Assembly (NCBI GenBank): GCA_963675365.2
Contig: CAXXVA010000003.1
Location: forward strand, 124,001-188,000
Direction of reading: 5' to 3'
DNA: 64,000 nt
Source of the DNA: CAXXOK01 sp963675365
GTDB taxonomy: Bacteria > Bacillota > Clostridia > Christensenellales > Aristaeellaceae
The number at the start of each line of letters is the position of its first letter. Position 1 is the first letter of the stretch. The notes under the pieces were generated by a model that was not told the DNA's origin, did no database searches, and saw only the letters and a list, made by a program, of their open reading frames with translations. This document shows positions 18,073 through 26,780 of the stretch, piece after piece. The position numbers and the translations under genes were made by a program.

Positions 18073-19005
18073 ATGCATAGATATGTGGTCAAACGGCTAT
18101 TGCTGACAATCCCGGTTTTGATTGGGGCAATTTTTCTGGTATATGCGATTATGGCGCTTACACCGGGAGACCCCGGAACGCTGATGCTTGGCATGACCGC
18201 CGATAAAGAAGATATCGACGCGCTCAACCACGAGCTGGGGTATGACCAGCCCTTTTTAGTGCAGTTTGTCAATTATCTGGGGAATGTTGTTCTGCATTTC
18301 GATTTCGGCGATTCGTACCGAACGCGGACGCCGGTGTTCAACGAAATCCTGCAGCGCTTCCCCACAACCCTCTATCTGGCGCTGATCGCCATCGCCCTGA
18401 GCTCCGTTTTCGGGATATCGCTTGGTATTTTATCCGCGGTTAAGCAATATTCCGTCATCGATAACGCCTTTACGGTGATGGCGATGTTTTTTGCTGCAAT
18501 CCCCGGATTTTGGTTCGGGTTCATGCTGATGATGCTATTTTCCCTGCAGCTGGGATGGCTCCCGTCCAACGGCATTGACACATGGCAGGCGTTTATCCTG
18601 CCGTCCGTCACCCTTTCCGTAGGCGGGGCCGCCAATTTGATGCGCCTGACACGTTCGACAATGCTGGAAACCGTCCGGCAGGATTATATCAATACCGCGC
18701 GCGCCAAAGGCGCTTCCGAGCGCACCATCATATGGAAACACGCGCTGAAAAACGCGCTTCTTCCTGTGATTACGACGCTGGGCATGTCGTTTGGCGCAAG
18801 TCTCGGCGGCGCGATCATCATTGAATCGGTCTTTGCAATGCCGGGGATCGGTACCTATATCGTCACGGCCATCCGGCAAAAGGATTTGCCTGCCGTTCTG
18901 GCTGCAACCATCCTGCTCAGCGTGCTGTTTTGCCTGATTATGCTGATTGTGGATTTGCTGTATGCCTTTATCGACCCGCGGATCAAAGCGAAGTACGCAA
19001 AGTAA
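18073..19005 (+). CDS. Oligopeptide ABC transporter permease, OppB/DppB
   Basis: A 310-residue inner-membrane permease. It begins MHRYVVKRLLLTIPVL, the standard OppB start, so 18073 is preferred over an upstream start at 18007. GGAGAG lies upstream at 18052 with somewhat long spacing. The EAA-type loop (RAKGASERTIIWKHALKNALLPVI, about 215-238) and the family C-terminus (VDLLYAFIDPRIK) are intact. It forms the channel with OppC, encoded 11 bases downstream. Confidence 0.95.
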   Translation: MHRYVVKRLLLTIPVLIGAIFLVYAIMALTPGDPGTLMLGMTADKEDIDALNHELGYDQPFLVQFVNYLGNVVLHFDFGDSYRTRTPVFNEILQRFPTTLYLALIAIALSSVFGISLGILSAVKQYSVIDNAFTVMAMFFAAIPGFWFGFMLMMLFSLQLGWLPSNGIDTWQAFILPSVTLSVGGAANLMRLTRSTMLETVRQDYINTARAKGASERTIIWKHALKNALLPVITTLGMSFGASLGGAIIIESVFAMPGIGTYIVTAIRQKDLPAVLAATILLSVLFCLIMLIVDLLYAFIDPRIKAKYAK

Positions 19006-19016
19006 GAGGAACGTGT

Positions 19017-19910
19017 ATGAAACGTAACGCAAGCGCCGTTTCCAAACGGAACAGCAGGGCCAAAAAGGACAGTTTGTTCAAAGAGGTTTGGCGGCGGTTT
19101 AAAAAGAACAAAACAGCGATGCTGGGGCTGGTGCTGCTGACGGTTATCCTTCTGGTCGCCATCTTTGCGGATGTGATCGTGCCTTACAGCAAAACGATCC
19201 AGCTGTCCGGCGCCGATAAACTGAAAGCGCCATCGCTTTCGCACCTGTTCGGAACCGACCAACTGGGGAGGGACATGTTTGCCAGAATCGTGCACGGTTC
19301 GCGGTATTCGCTGCTTATCGGCATTTCCACCAGTCTGCTGGCGTTGGTAATCGGCGGTATTCTCGGCGCGGCGTGCGGGTTTTTCGGCGGGAAGTTTGAC
19401 AATATCGTCATGCGCCTGATGGATGTGTTCATGTCCGTGCCGCCGGTGCTGCTGGCGCTCGCGGTGGTTGCCGCGCTGGGCGCCAACCTGCGCAACTTGC
19501 TGATCGCCATCACCATCTCTTGCCTGCCGGGTACCGTCCGGCTGATCCGGTCGGTGGTGCTGACGGTGGTGGACAACGATTATATCGACGCCGCCCGTTC
19601 CTACGGCACAGGCAACATGCGGATGATTATCAAATACGTCCTGCCAAACGCCATGGGTCCGATCATCGTCAACACCACCATGGGGATCGCGGGCATGATT
19701 CTTTCCGCGGCGGGGCTTTCCTTCATCGGCATGGGCGTACAGCCGCCGGCGCCGGAATGGGGCGCGCTGCTGTCGGACGCCAGGCAGTACCTGTTTGTGG
19801 CGCCCTATCTGCTGTATTTCCCAGGCACCGCGATATTGCTGACCGCGTTAAGCTTCAACCTGGTCGGCGACGGTCTGCGCGACGCGCTGGACCCGCGGCT
19901 GAAAAACTAG
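19017..19910 (+). CDS. Oligopeptide ABC transporter permease, OppC/DppC
   Basis: A 297-residue permease. The cytoplasmic N-terminus (FKEVWRRFKKNKTAMLG) precedes the first helix, FGTDQLGRDMFARI is the OppC signature, and the EAA loop is AARSYGTGNMRMIIKYVLPNAMGP. AAGAGGA covers the oppB stop and sets the start at 19017. It ends LVGDGLRDALDPRLK, a full C-terminus for the family. Confidence 0.95.
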   Translation: MKRNASAVSKRNSRAKKDSLFKEVWRRFKKNKTAMLGLVLLTVILLVAIFADVIVPYSKTIQLSGADKLKAPSLSHLFGTDQLGRDMFARIVHGSRYSLLIGISTSLLALVIGGILGAACGFFGGKFDNIVMRLMDVFMSVPPVLLALAVVAALGANLRNLLIAITISCLPGTVRLIRSVVLTVVDNDYIDAARSYGTGNMRMIIKYVLPNAMGPIIVNTTMGIAGMILSAAGLSFIGMGVQPPAPEWGALLSDARQYLFVAPYLLYFPGTAILLTALSFNLVGDGLRDALDPRLKN

Positions 19911-19954
19911 GGGCGGCTACGTTTCCCACAGAACCGAGACGCGGAGGATGAAGC

Positions 19955-20944
19955 ATGGGCGACAATTTACTGGATATCAAAAACCTCGGCATTATCTATA
20001 AAACCGATCTGGAAACGGTGCATGCCGTCAACGGCATTTCGCTATCGCTTCAGGAGGGGAAAACGCTCGGGCTGGTCGGCGAAACCGGCGCGGGAAAAAC
20101 CACCACGGCGCTGTCCATCCTGCGCCTGCTGCCGGACCGCACCGCGCGCTATACCTCCGGAGAAATTCTTTTTCGCGGGAAGAATATTTTGAAGATGTCG
20201 GACAGCGAATTACACAAGCTGCGCGGCAGTAAGATTTCCATGATCTTTCAGGACCCTATGACCTCCCTGAACCCCGTGATCCGCATCGGCGACCAGATTG
20301 CCGAAGCCCTGCTCTTGCATAACGACGAAAACCGCACCCACGCCCAAATCAACCAGGACGTGGACCAAATGCTTACGATGGTGGGCATCGAGCCTTCGCG
20401 CAAGAACGAATACCCGCACCAGTTTTCCGGCGGCATGAAACAGCGCGTGGTCATCGCCATCGCGCTGGCGTGCAACCCGCAGCTGTTGATTGCCGACGAG
20501 CCGACCACTGCGCTGGATGTGACCATTCAGGCGCAGGTGTTATCCATGATCAAAAAGCTGCAGGACCAGCTGGGCACGGCCATGATCATGATCACGCATG
20601 ATCTGGGCATCGTAGCGGAAACCTGCGATAACGTAGCGGTTATGTACGCTGGGGAAATCATTGAATACGGGACGCTGGAGGATATTTTCGCCGATACCGG
20701 CCATCACCCGTATACGGTCGGCCTTTTCGGCGCCATCCCCGACCTGGAAGGCGATAAGGATCGCCTCTACCCGATCGACGGCCTCATGCCCGATCCGGTG
20801 GATTTGCCCAAAGGCTGCAAGTTCTCGCCCCGATGCCCGCAATGCATGGAAATCTGCAAGCGCGAACAGCCGGCGGCGTATGTTAAAAACAGCCACAGTA
20901 TCCTGTGCCATCTGTTTACCAATGAGGGGAGGGATGCCGTATAA
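19955..20944 (+). CDS. Oligopeptide ABC transporter ATPase, OppD/DppD
   Basis: A 329-residue ATPase. Walker A is GETGAGKTT (42-50), the signature QFSGGMKQR, Walker B LLIADEP, and the switch His is in MITHD. The C-terminal oligopeptide extension carries a CKFSPRCPQCMEIC cysteine set, which in Opp/Dpp ATPases can hold an iron-sulfur cluster. It is preceded by a 44-base gap after oppC. Its stop TAA overlaps the proposed ATA start of oppF. Confidence 0.95.
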   Translation: MGDNLLDIKNLGIIYKTDLETVHAVNGISLSLQEGKTLGLVGETGAGKTTTALSILRLLPDRTARYTSGEILFRGKNILKMSDSELHKLRGSKISMIFQDPMTSLNPVIRIGDQIAEALLLHNDENRTHAQINQDVDQMLTMVGIEPSRKNEYPHQFSGGMKQRVVIAIALACNPQLLIADEPTTALDVTIQAQVLSMIKKLQDQLGTAMIMITHDLGIVAETCDNVAVMYAGEIIEYGTLEDIFADTGHHPYTVGLFGAIPDLEGDKDRLYPIDGLMPDPVDLPKGCKFSPRCPQCMEICKREQPAAYVKNSHSILCHLFTNEGRDAV

Positions 20945-21900
20945 GCGCGCTGCTTGAACTGAAACACCTGAAAAAGTATTTCAAACAAAGAAAAGGCTGG
21001 CTGCATGCGGTGGACGATATTTCCCTGACGATTGAGGAGGGGAAAACCCTCGGCGTGGTGGGAGAATCCGGCTGCGGAAAATCGACCCTGGGCCGAACCG
21101 TTATCCGTTTGGAACAGCCGACGGACGGGCAAATCCTGTATCGGGGGAAGGATATCACCCTGGCGAACAAGCGTGAAGCCAACGCCATTCGCAAACAGAT
21201 GCAGATGATTTTTCAGGATCCGTACGCAAGCCTCAACCCTCGCATGAGCGTACAGGAGCTGATTGCCGAGCCGATGCTGGTGAACCGGGTGGGTTCCTCT
21301 CGCCGCGAGGTGTTCCAGCAGGTCGCAAAGCTGATGGATACCGTAGGCCTAGCCAGAAGGCTTTCCAGCGCCTACCCGCACGAGCTGGACGGCGGCCGCC
21401 GCCAGCGCATCGGTGTGGCCCGCGCACTCTCGCTCAATCCGCGTTTCATCGTCTGCGACGAGCCCGTGTCGGCGCTGGACGTTTCCATTCAGGCACAGAT
21501 TCTAAACCTGTTGATGGATCTGCAGGACAGTACGAACATGGCGTATATGTTCATCACGCACGATCTGTCGGTCGTCCGCCATATCTCGGACGAAATCGTG
21601 GTTATGTACCTGGGCCAGTGCGTGGAGCGCTGCGAAAGCAAGCGCTTGTTCACAGAACCGATGCACCCCTATACCAAGGCGCTGCTTTCGGCGATCCCCG
21701 TTCCCAAGGCGGGTATGCGGCATAAGTATATGGATGTAATCAGCGGCGAGGTTACCAGCCCCATTAACCCCAAAGCGGGATGCCGTTTCGCCGCGCGCTG
21801 CCCGCAGGCGAGCGAAGCATGCTTGGGCATAGATGTTCCACTCCGGGAGGTATCGCCGGGGCATTTCGTAGCCTGCACGTTGTACGGTGACACATTATGA
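20941..21900 (+). CDS. Oligopeptide ABC transporter ATPase, OppF/DppF, with likely ATA start codon
   Basis: A 319-residue ATPase when read from 20941. Walker A is GESGCGKST (41-49), the signature is DGGRRQR in place of the usual SGGQRQR, Walker B is FIVCDEP and the switch His is in FITHD. The reading frame holds family-like residues (SALLELKHLKKYF) back to an ATA at 20941, with GGGGAGGG 7-14 bases before it, but no ATG, GTG or TTG in that stretch until GTG at 21010, which would remove the first beta-strand. The ATAA overlap with the oppD stop mirrors the usual ATGA coupling. CTG at 20950 is an alternative start. Confidence 0.85.
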   Translation: MSALLELKHLKKYFKQRKGWLHAVDDISLTIEEGKTLGVVGESGCGKSTLGRTVIRLEQPTDGQILYRGKDITLANKREANAIRKQMQMIFQDPYASLNPRMSVQELIAEPMLVNRVGSSRREVFQQVAKLMDTVGLARRLSSAYPHELDGGRRQRIGVARALSLNPRFIVCDEPVSALDVSIQAQILNLLMDLQDSTNMAYMFITHDLSVVRHISDEIVVMYLGQCVERCESKRLFTEPMHPYTKALLSAIPVPKAGMRHKYMDVISGEVTSPINPKAGCRFAARCPQASEACLGIDVPLREVSPGHFVACTLYGDTL

Positions 21901-22052
21901 AATTTGACCGCTATTTCTGGAAAAGCGGGCGTAACCGGCGCACGCGCAATGCGGAAGAGTGGAAAAATATAAAGCATATCGCGCTCATTTTTGCGGGAAT
22001 GGCTCTGGTCGGCCTGGCGGCTGGATCGCTGCTCATATGGCTGCTAACGTAG
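21897..22052 (+). CDS. 51-residue single-pass membrane protein coupled to oppF
   Basis: A short gene whose ATG overlaps the oppF stop (ATGA). The 51-residue product has a very basic N-terminus (MKFDRYFWKSGRNRRTRNAE), then one hydrophobic helix from about 28 to 50 (HIALIFAGMALVG ... LLIWLL) and a final Thr. The positive-inside rule places the N-terminus in the cytoplasm. No family is recognised. Its position, directly after the ABC ATPases and before the flavoprotein, suggests an accessory part of the Opp transporter or a membrane tether for the redox proteins. Codon use resembles its neighbours, so it is probably a true gene. Confidence 0.7.
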   Translation: MKFDRYFWKSGRNRRTRNAEEWKNIKHIALIFAGMALVGLAAGSLLIWLLT

Positions 22053-22166
22053 CGGCAAACGCGCAGAGGATTCGGCGCACCGAGGGGCGGCGCAATAAAA
22101 CAATCGAGGGATGGGAAAAAACATCCTTAGTGAAATACCGAAAGTTTTATCAATAAAGGAATGAAT

Positions 22167-24113
22167 ATGAATACCATGAAATGGCCTTACGAATTGGAAT
22201 ATAACCAAACGGAAACGTTGGAAACCGACGTCCTTGTCCTGGGCGGCGGGGTGGCCGGCTGCATGGCGGCGATTGCCGCGGCGAAGAAGGGCAGGAGCGT
22301 GATCCTGGTGGAAAAAGGCGCGACCAAGCGCAGCGGCGCGGGCGGATCCGGCTGCGACCACTGGGAATCGGCGACGACCAACCCCTGTTCCGGCATTACG
22401 CCCGAAGAGTTGACCCAAGCTATGCTTGACGATAACGACGGCTTCAACAACGGGATTTCGCATTATATCGAATGCCGCGAGGGCTATGACAGGCTTTTGG
22501 ACATCGAAGCCATGGGCGGCAAGATACGGGATACGGAGGACGAGTTCAAGGGCGCCGCATTCCGCGATGAAGCGACCAAGCTTTTGTTCGCCTACGATTA
22601 TCAAACGCGATATACCATCCGCGTCTGGGGCACCACGTTCAAGCCCGCGATGTACAGGGAACTTAAAAAGCTCGGTGTGAAGGTCGTTGACCGCGTCATG
22701 GTCACCTCGCTGCTCACGGAGGGCGGCAGGCAGGGCGGCCGCTGCGTCGGCGCCGCCGGTATGCACACCCGGACCGGTAAGTTTTATGTGTTCAAGGGCA
22801 AGGCAACCATTATGTGTATGTCCAGGCCCGCCAGGGTATGGCTGTTCTCCGCCGCCTACCCGGGATTAAGCGAATTCCGCCCCACCCAATGCATCGGCGA
22901 TGGGCACGCGATGGGCTGGCGCGCGGGCGCGGCCTTTGCGATGATGGAAAAATCCGTAGGCGCGCAGTTTTCGGCGGCCGGCCGCAGCTATCCGCCGTAC
23001 AGCACGGGCAACAACCACAACACCTGGTACGCCGCCTCCCTGATCGACGCGGAGGGACGCGAAATTCCGTATGCGGACAGGGACGGCAATACTCTCAAGC
23101 GCACGGAGGACAGGTTTGTTCCAGCCAAGGGACAGAAATACTTCCTCAAAGGCGGCGCGATCGACGAACCCAAGTATGATTACGAAGGACCCGAAACGCT
23201 GCCGTTTGGAGACATGCTGGCCCAAGGATATAAACTGCCGTTTTACGCCGACCTGTCCGGACTTCCGGAAATGGAGCGCAAGGTCATCTGGGGCATGATG
23301 GTGGGCGAGGAAGGCAAAACGAGGGTGCCGGTGTATGAAAACTACATGCGGGAGGGCTTTGACCCGGAAACCTCCGTGCTGCAGTGCTACGGCACGGGCT
23401 GGACGTCCTCCGATTTCCTGCCGCAGGAGCGGCAGCTGTTCGGGCTGCCCGGCGGGTTTATGAACGACTGGCGTCTGCAAACGAACCTGGAGGGGCTGTA
23501 CGTCGCGGGCGACGCGCTGTACGCATCCAATTGCTACGGGCACGCGGCGGCAACTGGCCACTACGCCGGACGGCACGCGGCGGATTATGCCGAAACCGCG
23601 GCCTGTGCGGACGCGGATGCGCTGCAGATAGAGGCGGAAAAGCAAAGAATTTATGCGCCGCTCAAAAACGATCCCGCCGAAAGCATCGGCTGGAAAGAGC
23701 TGAACATGGGCATCGCTAAAACGATGCAGAACTACTGCGGCGACATGAAATACGACGATCTGCTGCATATCGGGCTGGAGCGCCTCGCCGAATACGAACG
23801 GGAGATTGTACCGCAGACCTTTGCCTACAACCCACACGAGCTGACAAGGCTTTTGGAGGTATTCGATATCCTGACCGTATCGCAGATAATCCTCATGGCC
23901 TGTCTCAATCGTAAAACGAACCAGCGCGCGCTCAGCTTCAAGCGCTATGGCGCAGACGACAGGGACGCGGCAAACGACAGGAACCTGATCCTGATCCGCC
24001 AGCAAAACGGCGGCGTGGTCACCCAGACCGTGCCGGTTGACTTTTTCGGCGATTTGAAAGAGAATTATGAGCTTGCCAATCCGGAGTATACGGCGCGGCG
24101 GCAGGGGGAATAG
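22167..24113 (+). CDS. AprA/SdhA-like FAD-dependent oxidoreductase
   Basis: A 648-residue flavoprotein. The FAD-binding Rossmann motif is LGGGVAG (25-31) followed by ILVEKG. The layout matches the fumarate reductase/adenylylsulfate reductase flavoprotein superfamily: a capping domain in the middle, TNLEGLYVAGDA near residue 445 for FAD, then a helical C-terminal domain with Arg-rich stretches. AAAGGA ends 6 bases before 22167, which favours this ATG over 22161. The next gene is a two-cluster ferredoxin, so the pair resembles AprAB in order of redox parts, but no sulfate-activation gene is nearby. It probably reduces an unsaturated or keto organic acid with ferredoxin electrons; the substrate is unknown. 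Confidence 0.8.
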   Translation: MNTMKWPYELEYNQTETLETDVLVLGGGVAGCMAAIAAAKKGRSVILVEKGATKRSGAGGSGCDHWESATTNPCSGITPEELTQAMLDDNDGFNNGISHYIECREGYDRLLDIEAMGGKIRDTEDEFKGAAFRDEATKLLFAYDYQTRYTIRVWGTTFKPAMYRELKKLGVKVVDRVMVTSLLTEGGRQGGRCVGAAGMHTRTGKFYVFKGKATIMCMSRPARVWLFSAAYPGLSEFRPTQCIGDGHAMGWRAGAAFAMMEKSVGAQFSAAGRSYPPYSTGNNHNTWYAASLIDAEGREIPYADRDGNTLKRTEDRFVPAKGQKYFLKGGAIDEPKYDYEGPETLPFGDMLAQGYKLPFYADLSGLPEMERKVIWGMMVGEEGKTRVPVYENYMREGFDPETSVLQCYGTGWTSSDFLPQERQLFGLPGGFMNDWRLQTNLEGLYVAGDALYASNCYGHAAATGHYAGRHAADYAETAACADADALQIEAEKQRIYAPLKNDPAESIGWKELNMGIAKTMQNYCGDMKYDDLLHIGLERLAEYEREIVPQTFAYNPHELTRLLEVFDILTVSQIILMACLNRKTNQRALSFKRYGADDRDAANDRNLILIRQQNGGVVTQTVPVDFFGDLKENYELANPEYTARRQGE

Positions 24114-24115
24114 CG

Positions 24116-24412
24116 ATGGAATATGAACGATACAACGGCAGAACGGAAATGCCGTCGGCAAACCCGATTCTGTACGACCAGAGTAAATGCATTGCCTGCA
24201 ACCGCTGCGTGGAAGCATGCCAGGTGGATGTGCTGGTGCCAAGCGCCGAAAAAGGCATGCATCCGATCGTCGTGTTTTCCGATGAATGCTGGTACTGCGG
24301 CTGCTGCGTGATGGAATGTCCGGTGGAGGGCGCCATCCGGCTGCGGCATCCGTTGATGAACCGCGCGCATTGGGAGCGCAAGGATACCCTGCTGCAAAAA
24401 CGCAACCGATAA
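24116..24412 (+). CDS. Two-[4Fe-4S] ferredoxin partner of the flavoprotein
   Basis: A 98-residue ferredoxin. Cluster 1 is held by Cys25, Cys28, Cys31 and Cys35 (CIACNRCVEAC); cluster 2 by Cys58, Cys61, Cys64 and Cys68 (CWYCGCCVMECP), with an extra Cys63. It resembles the ferredoxin core of AprB but lacks the long C-terminal tail of that protein. It starts 2 bases after the flavoprotein stop, so the two are made together and likely form a complex. Its role is to pass electrons between a soluble ferredoxin pool and FAD. Confidence 0.92.
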   Translation: MEYERYNGRTEMPSANPILYDQSKCIACNRCVEACQVDVLVPSAEKGMHPIVVFSDECWYCGCCVMECPVEGAIRLRHPLMNRAHWERKDTLLQKRNR

Positions 24413-24435
24413 CAAGCCGACGGGGAGGTACTGCC

Positions 24436-26679
24436 GTGTTTTTTTCAAATACTCAGATGAACCAAATTAACGCCGTGTTTGCCGGCGCGCAAGCCAGGGG
24501 GCGGTCCGTGCTCTTCGAATACGAAGTCTACGAGGTATTAAAGAGCGCAGGGCTTTCGGTGCCGACATACCGGGTGGTTACCGGTGCCGCAGCCGTCAAC
24601 GGAGATATGCTGAACGGCTTTGGGGACAGGCTGGTGCTCAAGGTGATCTCCAGGGATATCGCGCACAAGCAGAAGGTCGGCGGCGTCAAGGTGCTCAAGG
24701 ACCTTTCGGTACCCGCCGTGCAAAGCGCCGTCGCCCGCATGCAGGCGGACGTCCTTTCCCATTATCCGGAGGATGGGAAGCCGGAAATTGAAGGGTTTTT
24801 GCTGATCGAATTCATGGAATTCGCCCACGGTATCGGTTATGAAACGCTGTTCGGCATTAAAAACGATCCGGCGTTCGGGCCGATTTTCATGGTCAGCAAG
24901 GGCGGGGACGACGCGGAGTTTTTCGCCAGGTATTACGACCCCGCCAATCTCATCATGCCGCCGATGAGCGAAGAGGAAGCGCTCTCGTTTGTGCGCTCGC
25001 TCAACGTCAGCCGGAAATTTGAAAGCATCGGGCACGCCGAGTATCTGGGGCTAATGGCGCATACGATCACCGTATTAAGCCAGCTTGCCTACGCGCTTTC
25101 CACCATTGCGGAGGACAATCCCCCCTATATGATTACCGAAATGGACATCAACCCGTTTGTCATCACGGAAGACGGCCTGTTTGTCGCGGTGGACGGATAC
25201 GCTAAATTCATCCCGTCGCAGGAGGCGGATACCCGCAAGTCCGGCGTCAATACGCAAAACCTCGAACGCTTCTTTTATCCAAACGGCGTCGCGGTCATCG
25301 GCGTATCCGTCAACATGGAAAAATACAGCATGGGCCGGGAAATTGCCCGCCTGATGCATGATCTCGGCCGGGAAGACCTGGTAATGGTCAACGCCCGGGG
25401 CGGAACGATTTCGTTTGACGGGAAAGAATATCCCGTTTACCAAAGCATCGCGGAGCTTGAACATACGCCGGAGCTGGCGGTGTACGCAGCCCCGGCTAAA
25501 TTCTTCGTTGACTTTTTAAAACAGCTGCCGGAGAACGCTCCCAAAGCCATCATCGTCATCTCGGGCATCCCCACGGATATGAGCTATGAAACGTTCAAAG
25601 CGCAGGTCGCCGAAGCGCTGCCGTCCGGCACCCGCATTATCGGGCCCAACTGCGTCGGCGTGTTCCATGCGCCCGACGCGAAGGGGAAAGGGATCAACTC
25701 CATTTTTCTGGACAAGGAGAGGCTTCAGATACTAGGCTCCGAACACAGCAACGTAGCCCTCATCACCCAAAGCGGCGCGCTGGCGATTACCGTAATCGAC
25801 AAGCTGAAAGAGAGCAAACTGTTTAAATCGGTGGTCAGCTTCGGCAACAAGTACGACGTGAAGATCACCGACCTGCTTTCCTATTACAGCCGGCAGCCGG
25901 ATATCGGTCTGATCGCAATCTACGTCGAAGGCATGGACCCAAACGAAGGCAGAAGCTTCTTCGAATTGGCCAGCCATGTTCAAAAGCCGATCGTCGTGTA
26001 CAAGTCCGGCAAAACGGAAGCCGGCGCCAAAGCGGCTGCTTCCCATACGGCGTCGATGTCGGGCAGTTACGAGGTGTTTAAGGCCGCCTGCAAGCAGGCG
26101 GGCGTCGTGCTGGCGGAGAAGATTGAGGATTTTGAGGACTACCTGCGCATTTTCTCCCTGTTCTCCGGCAAAGCCGTGCATGGCAGCCGCGTGGCGGGCG
26201 TACTCAACGCGGGGTTTGAATCCACCGTCGGCGCGGACGAGCTCAGCGGCCTGACGCAGGCCGTGCTTGCCCCGGAAACACTCGCAAAGCTCAAGGCAAC
26301 GGACGTGCATGGATTGACCGACCTGTCCACGTCGTTTTTGGACGTTACGCCCTCGTCCGACGATACGGTGTTTGCGGGGTTTGTGGAAGCGCTCCTGCAG
26401 GACGACGGGGTGGATTGTGTGTTTGTGGCGAACGTGCCGCATTCCAACGCCCTAAAATCCGACCCGAAAAGCTGCCACGATCCCGACAGCATGGCAAACC
26501 TCATTTCCCAAATGGCTGTAAAATACCAAAAGCCCATCGTCGTCTCCATCAACGGCGGGGATTTCTACAAGGAGCTGACCCGGGTGTTTGAGCGGGGCGG
26601 CCTGCCTGTATACAGCGATATCCGCGCGGCGATCAAATCACTGAACACATTTGTGAAATACCACTTGGAAGGGAAATAA
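24436..26679 (+). CDS. ADP-forming acyl-CoA synthetase (acetate/aryl-acid--CoA ligase), fused alpha and beta domains
   Basis: A 747-residue enzyme starting at a GTG, with GGGGAGGT 6 bases before it. The ATP-grasp (beta) part comes first (about 1-265, with VLKVISRDIAHK and TEMDINPF), then the CoA-binding domain (VAVIGVS near 285) and the succinyl-CoA-ligase-like part (GPNCVGVF, ALITQSGALA, AASHTASMSG). It makes ATP from an acyl-CoA plus ADP and phosphate, releasing the free acid. The nearby IorAB makes aryl- or branched acyl-CoA, so this is the energy-conserving step of amino acid fermentation. It can also run in reverse to activate acids. Confidence 0.92.
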   Translation: MFFSNTQMNQINAVFAGAQARGRSVLFEYEVYEVLKSAGLSVPTYRVVTGAAAVNGDMLNGFGDRLVLKVISRDIAHKQKVGGVKVLKDLSVPAVQSAVARMQADVLSHYPEDGKPEIEGFLLIEFMEFAHGIGYETLFGIKNDPAFGPIFMVSKGGDDAEFFARYYDPANLIMPPMSEEEALSFVRSLNVSRKFESIGHAEYLGLMAHTITVLSQLAYALSTIAEDNPPYMITEMDINPFVITEDGLFVAVDGYAKFIPSQEADTRKSGVNTQNLERFFYPNGVAVIGVSVNMEKYSMGREIARLMHDLGREDLVMVNARGGTISFDGKEYPVYQSIAELEHTPELAVYAAPAKFFVDFLKQLPENAPKAIIVISGIPTDMSYETFKAQVAEALPSGTRIIGPNCVGVFHAPDAKGKGINSIFLDKERLQILGSEHSNVALITQSGALAITVIDKLKESKLFKSVVSFGNKYDVKITDLLSYYSRQPDIGLIAIYVEGMDPNEGRSFFELASHVQKPIVVYKSGKTEAGAKAAASHTASMSGSYEVFKAACKQAGVVLAEKIEDFEDYLRIFSLFSGKAVHGSRVAGVLNAGFESTVGADELSGLTQAVLAPETLAKLKATDVHGLTDLSTSFLDVTPSSDDTVFAGFVEALLQDDGVDCVFVANVPHSNALKSDPKSCHDPDSMANLISQMAVKYQKPIVVSINGGDFYKELTRVFERGGLPVYSDIRAAIKSLNTFVKYHLEGK

Positions 26680-26723
26680 ATGAATATTACCGAAACATAT
26701 CGGTAGCGTTCCTGCAGTAAACC

Positions 26724-26756
26724 TTGTTTGCGAATACGAAACGGGCTTGCAAACAA
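26724..26756. promoter_or_regulatory. 8-bp inverted repeat before the GntR regulator
   Basis: TTGTTTGC (26724-26731) and GCAAACAA (26749-26756) are perfect inverted repeats with a 17-base spacer, 24 bases before the regulator start. It may be an autoregulatory site or a transcript hairpin. It does not match the TGGTCAGACCA boxes before oppB. Confidence 0.35.
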
Positions 26757-26780
26757 AAGAATACGGATGGATGGAAATTG

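Noticed and set aside
22866..24242. Long minus-strand open frame (458 codons) over the flavoprotein gene
   Set aside because: It is a shadow of the G+C-rich flavoprotein gene; the plus frame has the FAD motif and a ribosome binding site.
22167..24412. Dissimilatory sulfate reduction (AprBA)
   Set aside because: No sat, qmo or dsr genes and no AprB tail; the neighbourhood is amino acid fermentation.
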